Counted from the first letter of the stretch, positions 52,771-61,759 are shown. The stretch is 64,000 bases of DNA from Candidatus Binataceae bacterium (GCA_035308025.1 DATGHL010000031.1:23989-87988); one strand, 5' to 3'. The notes: generated by a model not told the origin, from the letters alone. A program made the numbers and translations.

Positions 52771-52804
52771 AGAAAGAAGGGCGCGAGCTGGGAGGCTCGC
52801 GCCC
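52771..52804 (-). terminator. Intrinsic terminator for the amidohydrolase gene
   Basis: A perfect 10-bp stem, GGGCGCGAGC at 52779-52788 with GCTCGCGCCC at 52795-52804, closes a 6-nt loop. On the minus strand it is followed by TTCTTTCT, so it would terminate transcription leaving the amidohydrolase gene that ends at 52834. Confidence 0.75.
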
Positions 52805-52833
52805 TCTTAGATCGGAGAAAACGCCTCGAGCCC

Positions 52834-54540
52834 CTATGCGCTATGAGCGAGTGGGCCGCGTAGCAGTTTGCCGGGTAACGCGCCCGTGTGCTCGTTGTTG
52901 CGCAGGAGAACTTGGCCGTTCACCACCGTGGCCATGACGCCCTCGGCCTTCTGCTTGAGACGGCGAGCACCCGCCGGCAGATCGTACGTGAGCTCCGGCA
53001 GCATCGGCGTGACGCGCTCGGGATCGAAGACCACGACATCCGCGTTGTAGCCTTCGCGCAAGAGGCCGCGGCCGCCCAGTCCCCAATGATAGGCCGGGAC
53101 GAAGCTCAACATGCGGACCGCCTGCTCGAGCGTCAGGGCCTGCTTCTCGCGCACCCAGTGGCTCAACACGTGGGTCTGCAGCGACGAATCCATGATCTGT
53201 GAAACGTGCGCACCCGAGTCGGAGAAGGTCACTACCGAGCGCGGATGACGCATCATCTCGAGCACATGATCCTGATTCTCGTTGATCAGGGTCTGCAGAA
53301 AGAACTGCTTGAGGTGCTTGTCGAGCGCGAGATCGATCAGCACGTCCACCGGATCCTTGCCCGAGGTTTCCGCGATTTCCGCGATCGAGCGATAGGGCGG
53401 AGTGGCGCGGTCGAGCGGGAAGAGCCACTTGTAATTGGCGTTGCGCGCTTCCGGGCCGACCGGACGGCCTTCGATCCGTTCGTGGCTGGCAGCCACCAGC
53501 TTGGCCCGCGTCGCTGGATCGCGCAGCGCGGCTTCCTGCTCGGCGAGCGGCCGCTTGCGCAACTCGCGCCACAACGGCAGCTTGTCAAACGGCATCGTGG
53601 TCTCAAACGAGAGCAGGACGTTGAGCGAGCGGCTATGCACCTGGATGAACATCCGGCCGCCTTCTGCGGCGGTCTCGTCGGCGAGGCGGAAATAGTTGCG
53701 CCAGTAATCGGGTGCGCGCCGCGTGCTGAACATGCCGAACGTGACGGGAACCCCGGTATCGACGGCGAGTGACTTGAGCCGCACCAGGTAGTCGTCGAGA
53801 CGATCGCCCTCGACGCCCGTATCCTCACCGGCGATCTCGAAAATGCCGGCGTTGAGTTCGCCCATCACGCCGACCAGCTCGCGGACCTCGCTCCAGTTGG
53901 CGATCCGGCTCGCGACCGGATGGCCGTCGGGGGTCTGATGGTTGCGCGTGCGCGAGGTCGTAAAGCCGACGGCGCCGGCGGTGATCGCACGGCGCATCTC
54001 CGTCTTCATCAAGGCCAGGTCTTCCGGTGTCGCTTCCTCTTCGAAAGCCCGCTCGCCCATCACATAAGTCCGCAGCGCCGAGTGGCCCATGTAAGCGGCG
54101 TAGTTGATGCCCTTGGGCAGCCTGTCAACGGCGTCAAGATATTCGGCAAAGGTGGTCCACGACCACTTGATGCCCGCCTGCATCGCCTCGGGCGAGATGT
54201 CCTCGGCGCGCTCGAGATTGCGCATCACGAGCAGCTTGTCTTTTTCACCGCAGGGGGCGAGCGAGAAGCCGCAGTTGCCCATCACGACCGAGGTGATGCC
54301 GTGGAAGCAGGAGCTGGTGCCGATCGGATCCCAGAAGACCTGGGCGTCCATATGGGTGTGCGCGTCGATAAAGCCGGGCGCGACGATCTGGCCGTCGGCG
54401 TCGATCACCTCGTGCGCCTGATCGCGAATCCGGCCGATCGCGGCGATCTTCCCGCCCGTCACTCCCACGTCGGCGCGGAAGCGCGGCAGTCCGGAGCCAT
54501 CGATCACGGTGCCATTGCGAATAATCAGATCATATTGCAT
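52834..54540 (-). CDS. N-acyl-D-amino-acid deacylase family amidohydrolase
   Basis: Metal-dependent amidohydrolase of 568 residues with the D-aminoacylase layout. Metal ligands lie in GFIDAHTHMDAQVFWDP near residue 60; MGHSALRTYVMG and SDSGAHVSQIMDSSLQTHVL are family landmarks; the C-terminal beta-sandwich includes GYNADVVVFDPERV. The true substrate may be an N-acyl amide or hydantoin-like ring. The ATG at 54538-54540 has GGGAGA upstream; the frame is open further 5' without support. Monocistronic with its own terminator. Confidence 0.9.
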   Translation of the reverse strand: MQYDLIIRNGTVIDGSGLPRFRADVGVTGGKIAAIGRIRDQAHEVIDADGQIVAPGFIDAHTHMDAQVFWDPIGTSSCFHGITSVVMGNCGFSLAPCGEKDKLLVMRNLERAEDISPEAMQAGIKWSWTTFAEYLDAVDRLPKGINYAAYMGHSALRTYVMGERAFEEEATPEDLALMKTEMRRAITAGAVGFTTSRTRNHQTPDGHPVASRIANWSEVRELVGVMGELNAGIFEIAGEDTGVEGDRLDDYLVRLKSLAVDTGVPVTFGMFSTRRAPDYWRNYFRLADETAAEGGRMFIQVHSRSLNVLLSFETTMPFDKLPLWRELRKRPLAEQEAALRDPATRAKLVAASHERIEGRPVGPEARNANYKWLFPLDRATPPYRSIAEIAETSGKDPVDVLIDLALDKHLKQFFLQTLINENQDHVLEMMRHPRSVVTFSDSGAHVSQIMDSSLQTHVLSHWVREKQALTLEQAVRMLSFVPAYHWGLGGRGLLREGYNADVVVFDPERVTPMLPELTYDLPAGARRLKQKAEGVMATVVNGQVLLRNNEHTGALPGKLLRGPLAHSA

Positions 54541-54672
54541 CGGGGATTCTCCCTTGGTTGTCGGCCGTGAGGAGGCGCCGCGCGAAGTAGCCCGGTCCGG
54601 CACCCATCCACTGGCCGCGATTGTGGGTGTCTATCCATATCTTTTAGTCCGCTAGCCCGACAATCACAACCG

Positions 54673-55245
54673 CTAACCCGTAGCGCGTTCGACGACGAAA
54701 AAAATTGCGAGGAGTATCAGGATCGCGCCGGCGAGCCCTTCCGCCCCATGCTCGTAGCGCTCGCCGAGGCGCGCGCCGAATGCCAGGCCTATCAGGGTGA
54801 AAACGGTGGTGGTGATCGAGACGGTTATCATGAGCGGAAAAATTGAAATTCCCGCAGCGGGAAGCGCAATACCCACGGCCAGCGAATCCAGACTGATCGA
54901 TAGCGCGATCATCAGAAGGCCGCCCCCGGAAGTTGCGTCGAAAGCTGCCTCGCTTGACGCGCGCAGCGCATTTCGCAGCATCAGGAGGCCGACAACTGCG
55001 AGGAGGGCAAAGCCGGTGTAGGCGGCGATCGCGCCGAGCCATTGTCCCGCCTGGGCGCCGATCTCGTAGCCGATCAGCTGCATCGCGATTTCGGCGCCGG
55101 CAAAAGCCAGGCCCATCCTTACGCCCGCGCGCAGACCTGGCCGCGTCACGCCGACGCCGACGGCGACCGCGAGCACATCGAGGCCGACGGCGAGCGCGAC
55201 CACGAAAACCTTGCCGAGGGCAATCAGGTTATCGTGGATTTCCAA
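54673..55245 (-). CDS. MntP-type manganese/metal efflux protein
   Basis: Inner-membrane protein of 190 residues with six predicted helices. The paired family motifs are VGLDVLAVAVGVGV (D23) and SLDSLAVGIALPAAG (D120), the Asp residues being the transport sites in MntP. Divergence from E. coli MntP is notable, so the ion is inferred. No upstream yybP-ykoY riboswitch is seen; it begins only 27 nt after lutA, possibly as part of that operon. Confidence 0.88.
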   Translation of the reverse strand: MEIHDNLIALGKVFVVALAVGLDVLAVAVGVGVTRPGLRAGVRMGLAFAGAEIAMQLIGYEIGAQAGQWLGAIAAYTGFALLAVVGLLMLRNALRASSEAAFDATSGGGLLMIALSISLDSLAVGIALPAAGISIFPLMITVSITTTVFTLIGLAFGARLGERYEHGAEGLAGAILILLAIFFVVERATG

Positions 55246-55272
55246 GCGGCCTTTTTTAGCAGCCGGACTTGT

Positions 55273-55995
55273 TCAGCGCGAGGCAAGGACTTCGGCGAGA
55301 TGGCGGACCTGGATCGCGATCCCGCGCCGATGCATCGCGCCGCCAAGCTGCATCAGGCACCCGCAGTCGTTGGCGACGACGGTGTCCGCGCCGCTTTCCT
55401 GGAGGCGGACGATCTTGTCTTCGGCCATCGCGGTCGAAATCTCCGGAAATTTGACTGCGAACATCCCGCCGAAGCCGCAGCACTCTTCGGGATTGCGGAA
55501 CTCTACCAGCTTCAGCCCGGCGACGTTGCCCAGCAGCCGCCGCGGCTCGTCGCCGACGTGCAGCTCGCGCATCAGATGGCACGACGGATGATAAGCGACC
55601 GTGTGCTCGAAGCGCGCGCTCACGTACTTGACCTTGAGCACGTTGACCAGGAACTGCGACAACTCAAAAATCCACGGGCGGATCGCCGCAGCCTGCTGGC
55701 GCAAGGCCGGCTCGTCATCGAGCAGATCGGCATAGAAGATTTTGAGCATGCTCGCGCAGGAACCCGAGGGCACGACGATCGGCACGCCGGGCGCGCAGTG
55801 TTTGAGGAAGCGGCGCGCGAGTTCCAGGGCGTCGTCGCGCATCCCCTCGTTGAAAGGCGCCTGACCGCAGCACAAGACGCGGCGCAGGGGGCGGACCTTG
55901 AGCTTCTGCTGCTCCAGCACCTTTACGCAGGCCTCGACGGCGTTGGGAAAAAACTGCTCGGCAAGGCAGGTGGCGAAGAACTGTACTTCGGTCAT
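55273..55995 (-). CDS. lutA: Lactate utilization protein A (CCG-domain Fe-S oxidoreductase)
   Basis: 240-residue subunit of the LutABC L-lactate oxidation complex, with two CCG domains. They are seen as VLCCGQAPFNEGM and PSGSCASML in the first, and YHPSCHLMREL with ECCGFGGMFAVK in the second; these ligate Fe-S or heterodisulfide-reductase-type clusters. It is the last lut gene in the order lutB-lutC-lutA, 20 nt after lutC. Confidence 0.93.
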   Translation of the reverse strand: MTEVQFFATCLAEQFFPNAVEACVKVLEQQKLKVRPLRRVLCCGQAPFNEGMRDDALELARRFLKHCAPGVPIVVPSGSCASMLKIFYADLLDDEPALRQQAAAIRPWIFELSQFLVNVLKVKYVSARFEHTVAYHPSCHLMRELHVGDEPRRLLGNVAGLKLVEFRNPEECCGFGGMFAVKFPEISTAMAEDKIVRLQESGADTVVANDCGCLMQLGGAMHRRGIAIQVRHLAEVLASR

Positions 55996-56015
55996 GTCGT
56001 CCGGCGCCCGGCCAT

Positions 56016-56711
56016 TCAGGCGATCACCGCGGCGAAGAGCTGTTTGGGGCCGTGGACGCCGATCACGATCATCTTCTCGATATCGGCGGTGCGGCTCGGT
56101 CCGGTGATTAGCGCGACACGATGGGTCGCGAAATTTTTCGGCCCGACCGCGGCGACGACTTCGGCGAGGTTCGGCCGAACGCGATCGGCGGCGACGAAGA
56201 TGAAATTGATCGGCGGCAGAATCGTCAGCGAGCTTGGCCGCTCCGGCGTTGCGATGACACAGAAGGTTCCGGTCGCCGCGATCGCATAGTCAGCCTCGAC
56301 GATACCGAGATCGCATCCGGCGATACGCTCGCGCAGCGCGGCGCGGTCGCCGTCCGTCACCCGGTGCGTACGGATTAGCTCGATCCCCTTGCGCGCCAGC
56401 GGCTTCACCAGCATCTCGACGTCGCACGCGACGCCCCCACCGAGCGCCGCACTGCGAATTTTTTCACTTTTTTCAGCGGCCGCAAGTTCCAGCAGTCGAT
56501 CACGCGCGGCGGCGAGTGAGATCAAGCCAAAGAAGCGTCCGCCGACGAGTTCGACTTCGCGACCGAATTGCGCAGCAAGTTCGGCGCGGCGGGCAGCCGC
56601 TGAGAGGGGCCGCGCGGCTTCGCCTGCGACGTCGTGGACCGGCGCCGGCCCGCGCTTGCGCTCCAGCGCGCCGCGCACGTCGGCGATGATTTTGTGAAAG
56701 GCACTCACCAC
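56016..56711 (-). CDS. lutC: Lactate utilization protein C (LUD domain)
   Basis: 231-residue LUD-domain protein. The C-terminal half holds GIVEADYAIAATGTFCVIAT and ALITGPSRTADIEKMIVIGV, the latter being the LUD signature S-R-T-x-D-I-E. The function is as a partner of LutA and LutB. It follows lutB by 15 nt. Confidence 0.93.
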   Translation of the reverse strand: MVSAFHKIIADVRGALERKRGPAPVHDVAGEAARPLSAAARRAELAAQFGREVELVGGRFFGLISLAAARDRLLELAAAEKSEKIRSAALGGGVACDVEMLVKPLARKGIELIRTHRVTDGDRAALRERIAGCDLGIVEADYAIAATGTFCVIATPERPSSLTILPPINFIFVAADRVRPNLAEVVAAVGPKNFATHRVALITGPSRTADIEKMIVIGVHGPKQLFAAVIA

Positions 56712-56726
56712 ATCAGCGTGGCAATC

Positions 56727-58190
56727 CTACCTTCTGGAACGCGGCGCGCGAAAGTCGCGCGCGCGCGTCCAATGGCGGAACGCGCCGGGCATCCGCCGCA
56801 GATAACCGTCGTGGCTGAAGGGGCGCGCGGCTATAGCAGCAAGCCGGGTCAAGAGGCGCATCTGCCACGGATGGCGTGCGAGGCGCGCGAAGCGATGGAC
56901 TGCGCGGCGGGTTCCCCGTACAGAGCGGGGAAACTTGACCAGCGGCGCGTCGTCGCCACGTCCCACGATTGCGGTGCGCACGTCGCCGATTCCTTTGCTC
57001 GCTGCGGCGCGCGGCACGCCTCCGCTAGCTTTCCAGCGCAGATGCAGCAGGATGCGCGGGATATCGATCTTCACCGGACAGATGTCGCGGCAGGCGCCGC
57101 ACAGGGTCGAGGCGAAAGGCAGATGCGCCGCGGCGGAGCCGAACAGGTTCGGACTCACGATCGACCCGATCGGGCCCGAATAGGGCACGCCGTAAGCGTG
57201 GCCGCCGATCCGTCGATAAACCGGGCAGACATTGAGACAAGCGCCGCAACGCAGACAGTAAAGCGCTTCGCGCAGGACGGGATCGGCGAGCATCCGCGTG
57301 CGCCCGTTATCCAGCATCACGACGTGAACCTCGCGCGGTCCGTCGAGCTCGCCGTCGCCGCGCGGTCCATTGATGAAATTGGTATAGCAGGTAAGCTTCT
57401 GGCCGGTCGCGGTGCGTGCAAGGATCTCGAGGAAGTGGCTCAAATCCTCGAGTTTCGGAATGACCTTTTCGAGACCCATCACGGCGACGAGCGTATCGGG
57501 CAGAGTGCTGGAGAAACGGCCGTTACCTTCATTCTCGACCAGCACCAGAGTGCCGGTTTCCGCGATCGCGAAATTGACGCCGGTGACGCCCATCTCGGCG
57601 CTGAGAAAGATCGAGCGCAGCCGTTCGCGCGCCGCCGCCGTCAGCTTTTCGGGCTCCGGCGTGTAAGGAATTCCGAGCTTCTCGGCGAACAGCCGGCCGA
57701 TGTCCTCGCGCGCGAGATGGATCGCCGGCGTGATGATATGCGACGGAGCTTCGTTACGGAGCTGGACGATATACTCGCCGAGGTCGGTCTCGACCGGCTC
57801 GATCCCGGCTGCGGCGAGCGCGGGGTTGAGCGCGATCTCCTCGGTGGTCATCGACTTGCCCTTGACCACGCGTTTGGCGCCGGCGCGCTGGGCCACCCCG
57901 ACGATATAGTCGCGAGCTTCCGCAGCGTCGGCGGCGACGAAGACCTTGCAACCGTTGGCTTCGAGACGATCTTTCAGCTCGACCAGCAACTCGTCGAGAC
58001 GGCCGATCGCGTCTTCTTTAATTCGGCGTGCGGTCTCGCGTTCCTGCTCGAAGGACGGAAATTCCGCGCGCTGTTCTGCGACATGCTGGAGATGGCGTCC
58101 GGTGGCGTTCTCGAGCTTACGGCGCAATTCGACGTCGGCCACGGCGGCGCGGCTGGCGGCAAAGAAATCGTGCGATGAGGTCTCGGGCAT
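56727..58190 (-). CDS. lutB: Lactate utilization protein B (LUD and ferredoxin domains)
   Basis: 487-residue iron-sulfur protein. The LUD half includes VVKGKSMTTEEIALNPALA and FAIAETGTLVLVENEGNGRF. Two 4Fe-4S motifs follow: C312/C315/C318/C322 in CLRCGACLNVCP and C364/C367/C371 in CGACRDICPV. The N-terminus ends in a normal LutB start, MPETSSHDFF. It leads the operon, in an order (BCA) different from Bacillus lutABC. A lactate permease is not adjacent. Confidence 0.95.
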   Translation of the reverse strand: MPETSSHDFFAASRAAVADVELRRKLENATGRHLQHVAEQRAEFPSFEQERETARRIKEDAIGRLDELLVELKDRLEANGCKVFVAADAAEARDYIVGVAQRAGAKRVVKGKSMTTEEIALNPALAAAGIEPVETDLGEYIVQLRNEAPSHIITPAIHLAREDIGRLFAEKLGIPYTPEPEKLTAAARERLRSIFLSAEMGVTGVNFAIAETGTLVLVENEGNGRFSSTLPDTLVAVMGLEKVIPKLEDLSHFLEILARTATGQKLTCYTNFINGPRGDGELDGPREVHVVMLDNGRTRMLADPVLREALYCLRCGACLNVCPVYRRIGGHAYGVPYSGPIGSIVSPNLFGSAAAHLPFASTLCGACRDICPVKIDIPRILLHLRWKASGGVPRAAASKGIGDVRTAIVGRGDDAPLVKFPRSVRGTRRAVHRFARLARHPWQMRLLTRLAAIAARPFSHDGYLRRMPGAFRHWTRARDFRAPRSRR

Positions 58191-58289
58191 TTGAATCTCC
58201 GGCGTGTCACGCTACGGAGCATCATATTGAGTTGAGGGCGCGCATAGAACGCGCGCCGAAGCGCACGATTCGCGTAAATTTTAAGGCGA

Positions 58290-58715
58290 TTATCCCGATT
58301 CCGCCCACGGACTGATAACACCAATTCCGCAATCGGAGAAGTCCGCGAGGTTCCGCGTTGCGACAGTTGCCCGACACGAGCGCGCGATAGCGGCGATCGC
58401 TGCATCGAACTCGTTAATGGGACGGCCCAGCCCGCGCCGATGCGCCGCAATCCCGGCGAAGGCTCTCGCCGCCGCTCCATCAAAGGGTAGAATCCGCTCG
58501 GCGAAATCTTCATCGAATATCGCCGTCACTGCCCGTTCCAAGCGGACCCGGCGATGGCTCGCCGGTAACAGGGCCAGACCGTAAAAAATCTCGGCTTTGC
58601 AGAGGGTCGTAGTAAAGAGATCGGTCGAAGGTTGGGCCCGCATCCAACGACTTACCGAAGCCGCCGGGCTGGGACGCAAAGTCTCCGAAAGTACATTCGT
58701 GTCGAGTATGATCAT
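58290..58715 (-). CDS. PIN-domain ribonuclease toxin (FitB/VapC)
   Basis: 141-residue PIN toxin. Acidic catalytic residues are D5 in IILDTNVLSE, E42 in KAEIFYGL, D104 in NEFDAAIAAIA and D125 in RNLADF. The FitB subtype is suggested by LSETLRPSP and the FYGLALLP loop. Its start overlaps the antitoxin stop by 4 nt, the usual arrangement. It would cleave tRNA or other RNA unless bound by the antitoxin. Confidence 0.93.
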   Translation of the reverse strand: MIILDTNVLSETLRPSPAASVSRWMRAQPSTDLFTTTLCKAEIFYGLALLPASHRRVRLERAVTAIFDEDFAERILPFDGAAARAFAGIAAHRRGLGRPINEFDAAIAAIARSCRATVATRNLADFSDCGIGVISPWAESG

Positions 58716-58957
58716 TCTTCGAAGGGCGGCGGTTCACGCATGGGGCCGCGCTCGGGAATCTGCAATTCCACCCCTCCCGTGGGCGAAATTCGCCGGCGGA
58801 TGGCTTCAAACAGATCCGCCGAGCTGGGTTTGGCCGCCAGCGTAGTGCGCAGGATGTGACGCACCTCCTCCTCCATCGATCGTCCGTGCCGGGCGGCGCG
58901 CAGGCGGAGCTTACTCTTTACGCTGTCTTCCAGATTGCGAATGGTGATACTGGACAT
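58712..58957 (-). CDS. FitA/VapB-type ribbon-helix-helix antitoxin
   Basis: 81-residue antitoxin starting MSSITIRNLEDSVKSKLRLR, a FitA-type RHH DNA-binding N-terminus, then MEEEVRHILRTTL. The C-terminal half, with DLFEAIRRRI, forms the toxin-binding tail. I start it at the ATG at 58955-58957, which follows a promoter and repeats that it should bind (58973-59008). It overlaps the toxin gene. Confidence 0.9.
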   Translation of the reverse strand: MSSITIRNLEDSVKSKLRLRAARHGRSMEEEVRHILRTTLAAKPSSADLFEAIRRRISPTGGVELQIPERGPMREPPPFEE

Positions 58958-58972
58958 CGGGCTGTTCGCTCC

Positions 58973-59008
58973 GCAATCATTGATATCAAAGCAATCATTG
59001 ATTGACAA
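58973..59008 (-). promoter_or_regulatory. Promoter and repeat operator of the FitAB pair
   Basis: On the minus strand TTGTCA (59008-59003) is spaced 17 nt from TATCAA (58985-58980), a fair sigma-70 promoter. A 12-bp direct repeat, GCAATCATTGAT on the plus strand, occurs at 58973-58984 and 58991-59002 (18-bp period), covering the -10 and spacer. This is what an RHH dimer-of-dimers operator looks like. Confidence 0.55.
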
Positions 59009-59121
59009 TCACCAGGGCGGGCCGGCAATGCCGCCAGCCTAAAGCAATCCTGGAAGCGAAAGCGGCATGAAGCCGCGCGGCTCAGTGATCTGAGAGCGCG
59101 CCCGTCTCGGGCATCGCGAGG

Positions 59122-59265
59122 GTAGATCGCGATGAAGGGACCGACGCCGGTTTGGACGTCGGCCATGAAGAAATTGAACCAGTCGAGGCCGTGCAGGCTG
59201 CGCGCCGACGGCTGCGGCGAGTCTTTCGCGATCGCCGCCGCTGACGAAAGATCGGAGCGATTCAT
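59122..59265 (-). pseudogene. N-terminal fragment of an MFS transporter
   Basis: From an ATG at 59263-59265 the minus strand reads MNRSDLSSAAAIAKDSP, then SLHGLDWFNFFMADVQTGVG and PFIAIY. This is the conserved first helix of a family of MFS permeases. Homology stops after about 48 residues and the sequence becomes non-transporter. The remaining ~350 residues are gone, so a deletion or the insertion of the FitAB locus removed the gene. The rest of the gap 58958-59349 shows no other gene. Confidence 0.6.
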
Positions 59266-59349
59266 GGTGAAACGAGCGCGCACATTGCGGCCGGGCTATG
59301 CGCCCGTGGCGCAGCAATCAGGAACGCCGAACGACTGCTAGTTCAGGCC

Positions 59350-60174
59350 CTAGTTCATGCGGGAGACCTGGCGCATCAGGCGCACGATCGCTTCGCGCGC
59401 GGCCTCGGCACCCGGATGCTCGGGGGCCTGAGCGAGAAAGCCGCGGAAATCGGCGAGTGCCGGGCCAAAGCATTCGAGCCGCTCGTAGAGCGCGCCACGC
59501 TCGAGGACTTCCTCGGCCGCGCGCGGGTCGAGCATCAGGATGCGATCGAGCACGCTCAACGAGCGCGTCCAGTCCGACGCGCTGGCGTAGATATTCTTGA
59601 GATTACGCAACATCCGCGTGAGGACTTCACGCGCGCCGACCGCCTTGAGCATCGCGGGATTCACCTCGACCGGCTGGCCATAGATTTGCGTGAGGCGCGC
59701 GCGGATCTCTTCGAGATCGAGGATGGCGCCGCCGTTGAAGGGATCGATAATCAACTCGCCGCGATCGTCGACAGCCTTGACCAGGAAGTGCGCCGGAAAC
59801 GAGACGCCGAAGAGGTTCAGGCCGAGGCGGCGGCCGACCTCGATGTAGACCACGGCGAGCGTTATCGGGATGCCGAGGCGGCGTTCGAGGACGTCGTTGA
59901 GAAAGGAGTTGCGCGGATCGGCGAAGGCCTCGCGGTTGCCGTCGAAGCCTTTGCGCGTGAAGAGAAACTCGGAGAGCGCCTGGATTTTCGCGATCGTGTT
60001 GGGGCCGGCGCGGACCAGCGGCTCGGCCTCGCGGGCCAACTCGGCAAAGCGTTCGAGGTAATTCTCGATATCGAGGGCCGGGTACTCTTCCTTGGCGATC
60101 AGCAAGGCGCCGCGCGCCAGGGGAATCGGCTCGCGGGCCGCCAGTTTCGAGAATTCGTCGCGCGCTTCGCTCAT
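59350..60174 (-). CDS. SirB1/transglutaminase-like protein with TPR
   Basis: 274-residue protein of the SirB1 family: LSEFLFTRKGFDGNREAFAD, then RNSFLNDVLERRLGIPITLA (the motif with Leu-Gly-Ile-Pro-Ile-x-L) and VSFPAHFLVKAVD, with the conserved His. The C-terminal third holds one to two TPR-like helices, WTRSLSVLDRILMLDP and LERGALYERLECFGPALADF. Its biochemical role is not established. The ATG at 60172-60174 is chosen; a TTG further upstream is less likely. Confidence 0.88.
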   Translation of the reverse strand: MSEARDEFSKLAAREPIPLARGALLIAKEEYPALDIENYLERFAELAREAEPLVRAGPNTIAKIQALSEFLFTRKGFDGNREAFADPRNSFLNDVLERRLGIPITLAVVYIEVGRRLGLNLFGVSFPAHFLVKAVDDRGELIIDPFNGGAILDLEEIRARLTQIYGQPVEVNPAMLKAVGAREVLTRMLRNLKNIYASASDWTRSLSVLDRILMLDPRAAEEVLERGALYERLECFGPALADFRGFLAQAPEHPGAEAAREAIVRLMRQVSRMN

Positions 60175-60244
60175 CTTAATGCCGTGCCGTCGTGAATCTA
60201 TTCGTCGTGATTTATTCAAGAATTATTAGATTACGCGGAGCCGC

Positions 60245-61366
60245 TCAAGGCAAAACCTCGGCGAGCGCTTGCATGATCGCGAGCTGCACCGCAGGACTCT
60301 GCTCGCGCACCCGCGCGCGATCGAGTTCGCGGCGCGCGGCGCGATCACTAAATTGGCCCAGCGCCCAGGCGGCATGTTCGCGGACGAGCACCTCGGGCTC
60401 ATTGCCGAGACTGCGGCCGAGGATCGGGATCGCGGCGGGATTGCCGCTATTGCCGAGCGCGATCGCGGCGTTGCGCAGCAGACCGCGACGTTTGGCGCGC
60501 CGAAGTGCGCTGCGGCCGTAGCGTCGGCGAAAGCCCTCGTCGTCGAGCGCCATCAGCTCGCCTAACCCGGGCATCAGCGCGTCGCTGACCACGGCGGCCT
60601 TGGCGGCGTCGCCATTCCACGGACAGACCGCCTGACAGATGTCGCAGCCGAAGATCCAGTTGCCGAGCTTGGGCCGTAATTCGACGGGAATCGGCCCGCG
60701 ATGCTCGATCGTCAGGTAGGAGATGCACAGCCGCGGTTCAAGGAGATAGCCGTCGGCGAGGGCGGCGGTCGGACAAAAATCGAGACATTGGCGACACGTT
60801 CCGCAATGGTCGCGATAGGGTTCGCCCGCCGATTCGAATTCGAGATCGGTGAAGATCTCGGCAATAAAGAAGTAGGAACCGACGTAGCGATTGATGAGAT
60901 TGGTGTTGCGCCCGAACCATCCGAGGCGCGCTGCGGCCGCCCATTCGCGCTCGAAGACCGGGCCGGTATCGACGTAAACCCGCGCGACGGCTTCGGGACG
61001 GAGGGCGCGCATCTGTTCGACGACCATGCGCGCGCGTTCGATTACGACATCGTGATAATCCTCGCCGAGCGCGTAGGCGGCGATACGTCCGCGCAACTCC
61101 GCGCGCCAGTCGCAAGAGGGCGGGGCCGGCGCCGCGTAAGGAAAGGCGAGACTGATGACGGAGCGCAGCCGCGGATCGAGGCGGCGCGGATCAAAGCGCC
61201 GTTCCGGCTCGCGCGCCAGCCACGCCATCTCGGCCGGGCGGCCTTCGTCAATCCAGGTGCGGAAAAAGCCCTCGCGATGATCGAGCCGACGGAGCGGCGC
61301 GAAGCCAGCGAGCACGAAGCCGGCCGCATTCGCGGCTGCGGTAATCTCGCGCTCGAGCGCCTTCAT
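60245..61366 (-). CDS. queG: Epoxyqueuosine reductase QueG
   Basis: Cobalamin- and Fe-S-dependent last step of tRNA queuosine synthesis, 373 residues. It has the catalytic D133 in YVDTGPVFEREWA, two ferredoxin-type motifs (C188/C191/C194/C198 and C241/C244/C248 in CDICQAVCPWN) and a C-terminal HEAT-like repeat with GNSGNPAAIPILGRSL. Complete family length. On the same strand as the SirB1-like gene, 70 nt upstream of it. Confidence 0.95.
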   Translation of the reverse strand: MKALEREITAAANAAGFVLAGFAPLRRLDHREGFFRTWIDEGRPAEMAWLAREPERRFDPRRLDPRLRSVISLAFPYAAPAPPSCDWRAELRGRIAAYALGEDYHDVVIERARMVVEQMRALRPEAVARVYVDTGPVFEREWAAAARLGWFGRNTNLINRYVGSYFFIAEIFTDLEFESAGEPYRDHCGTCRQCLDFCPTAALADGYLLEPRLCISYLTIEHRGPIPVELRPKLGNWIFGCDICQAVCPWNGDAAKAAVVSDALMPGLGELMALDDEGFRRRYGRSALRRAKRRGLLRNAAIALGNSGNPAAIPILGRSLGNEPEVLVREHAAWALGQFSDRAARRELDRARVREQSPAVQLAIMQALAEVLP

Positions 61367-61415
61367 CGTCTAGATGCGCCTTACAGGCGCCGGCGATGCG
61401 GTTTGCCGCCGCGGT

Positions 61416-61691
61416 TTACTGCTTCGAGAGTCGCTTGCGATCGTCGTCGTCAGCGGCGCCATAAAGGCGCGGGCATTTCTCCGCCAGCCAGCGCTTGCTG
61501 ACCGCGTCTTCGAGCGCGCGGCCGTCGCCGTCGACCGCCCAGGTGCCGACATGGAGAATCGTGAAATTACAGAAGCGGCGGCCGCAAAAGCGGCACGCAA
61601 ATGCGAGCCTGGACCCGCGTGCGGCGGACCAGTCGAGCATCTTCACCTTGAAGTCATGCGTATCCCAAGGCTTTCGTTCCAGTCCCTGCAT
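61416..61691 (-). CDS. Small Cys-containing hypothetical protein
   Basis: 91-residue protein with FACRFCGRRFCNFTILHVGT, a Cys-x-x-Cys plus further Cys suggestive of a zinc-binding knuckle, followed by a charged C-terminus. No family is recognised. GGGGAGGA lies about 9 nt before the ATG, which supports translation. It sits between the RRM and queG genes, all on the minus strand. Confidence 0.55.
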   Translation of the reverse strand: MQGLERKPWDTHDFKVKMLDWSAARGSRLAFACRFCGRRFCNFTILHVGTWAVDGDGRALEDAVSKRWLAEKCPRLYGAADDDDRKRLSKQ

Positions 61692-61759
61692 CGTCGATCG
61701 TCCTCCCCAATTTCTCCAACCAAGTCCCCAACGACTCCAAACAGGCTCGATCCGTCGGA

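Noticed and set aside
56634..58178. 514-codon plus-strand open frame opposite lutB
   Set aside because: No recognisable domain; lutB on the minus strand has all its Fe-S motifs.
58237..58257. GGCGCGC hairpin between the PIN toxin gene and lutB as a terminator
   Set aside because: Seven-bp stem with no following T-run on either strand.
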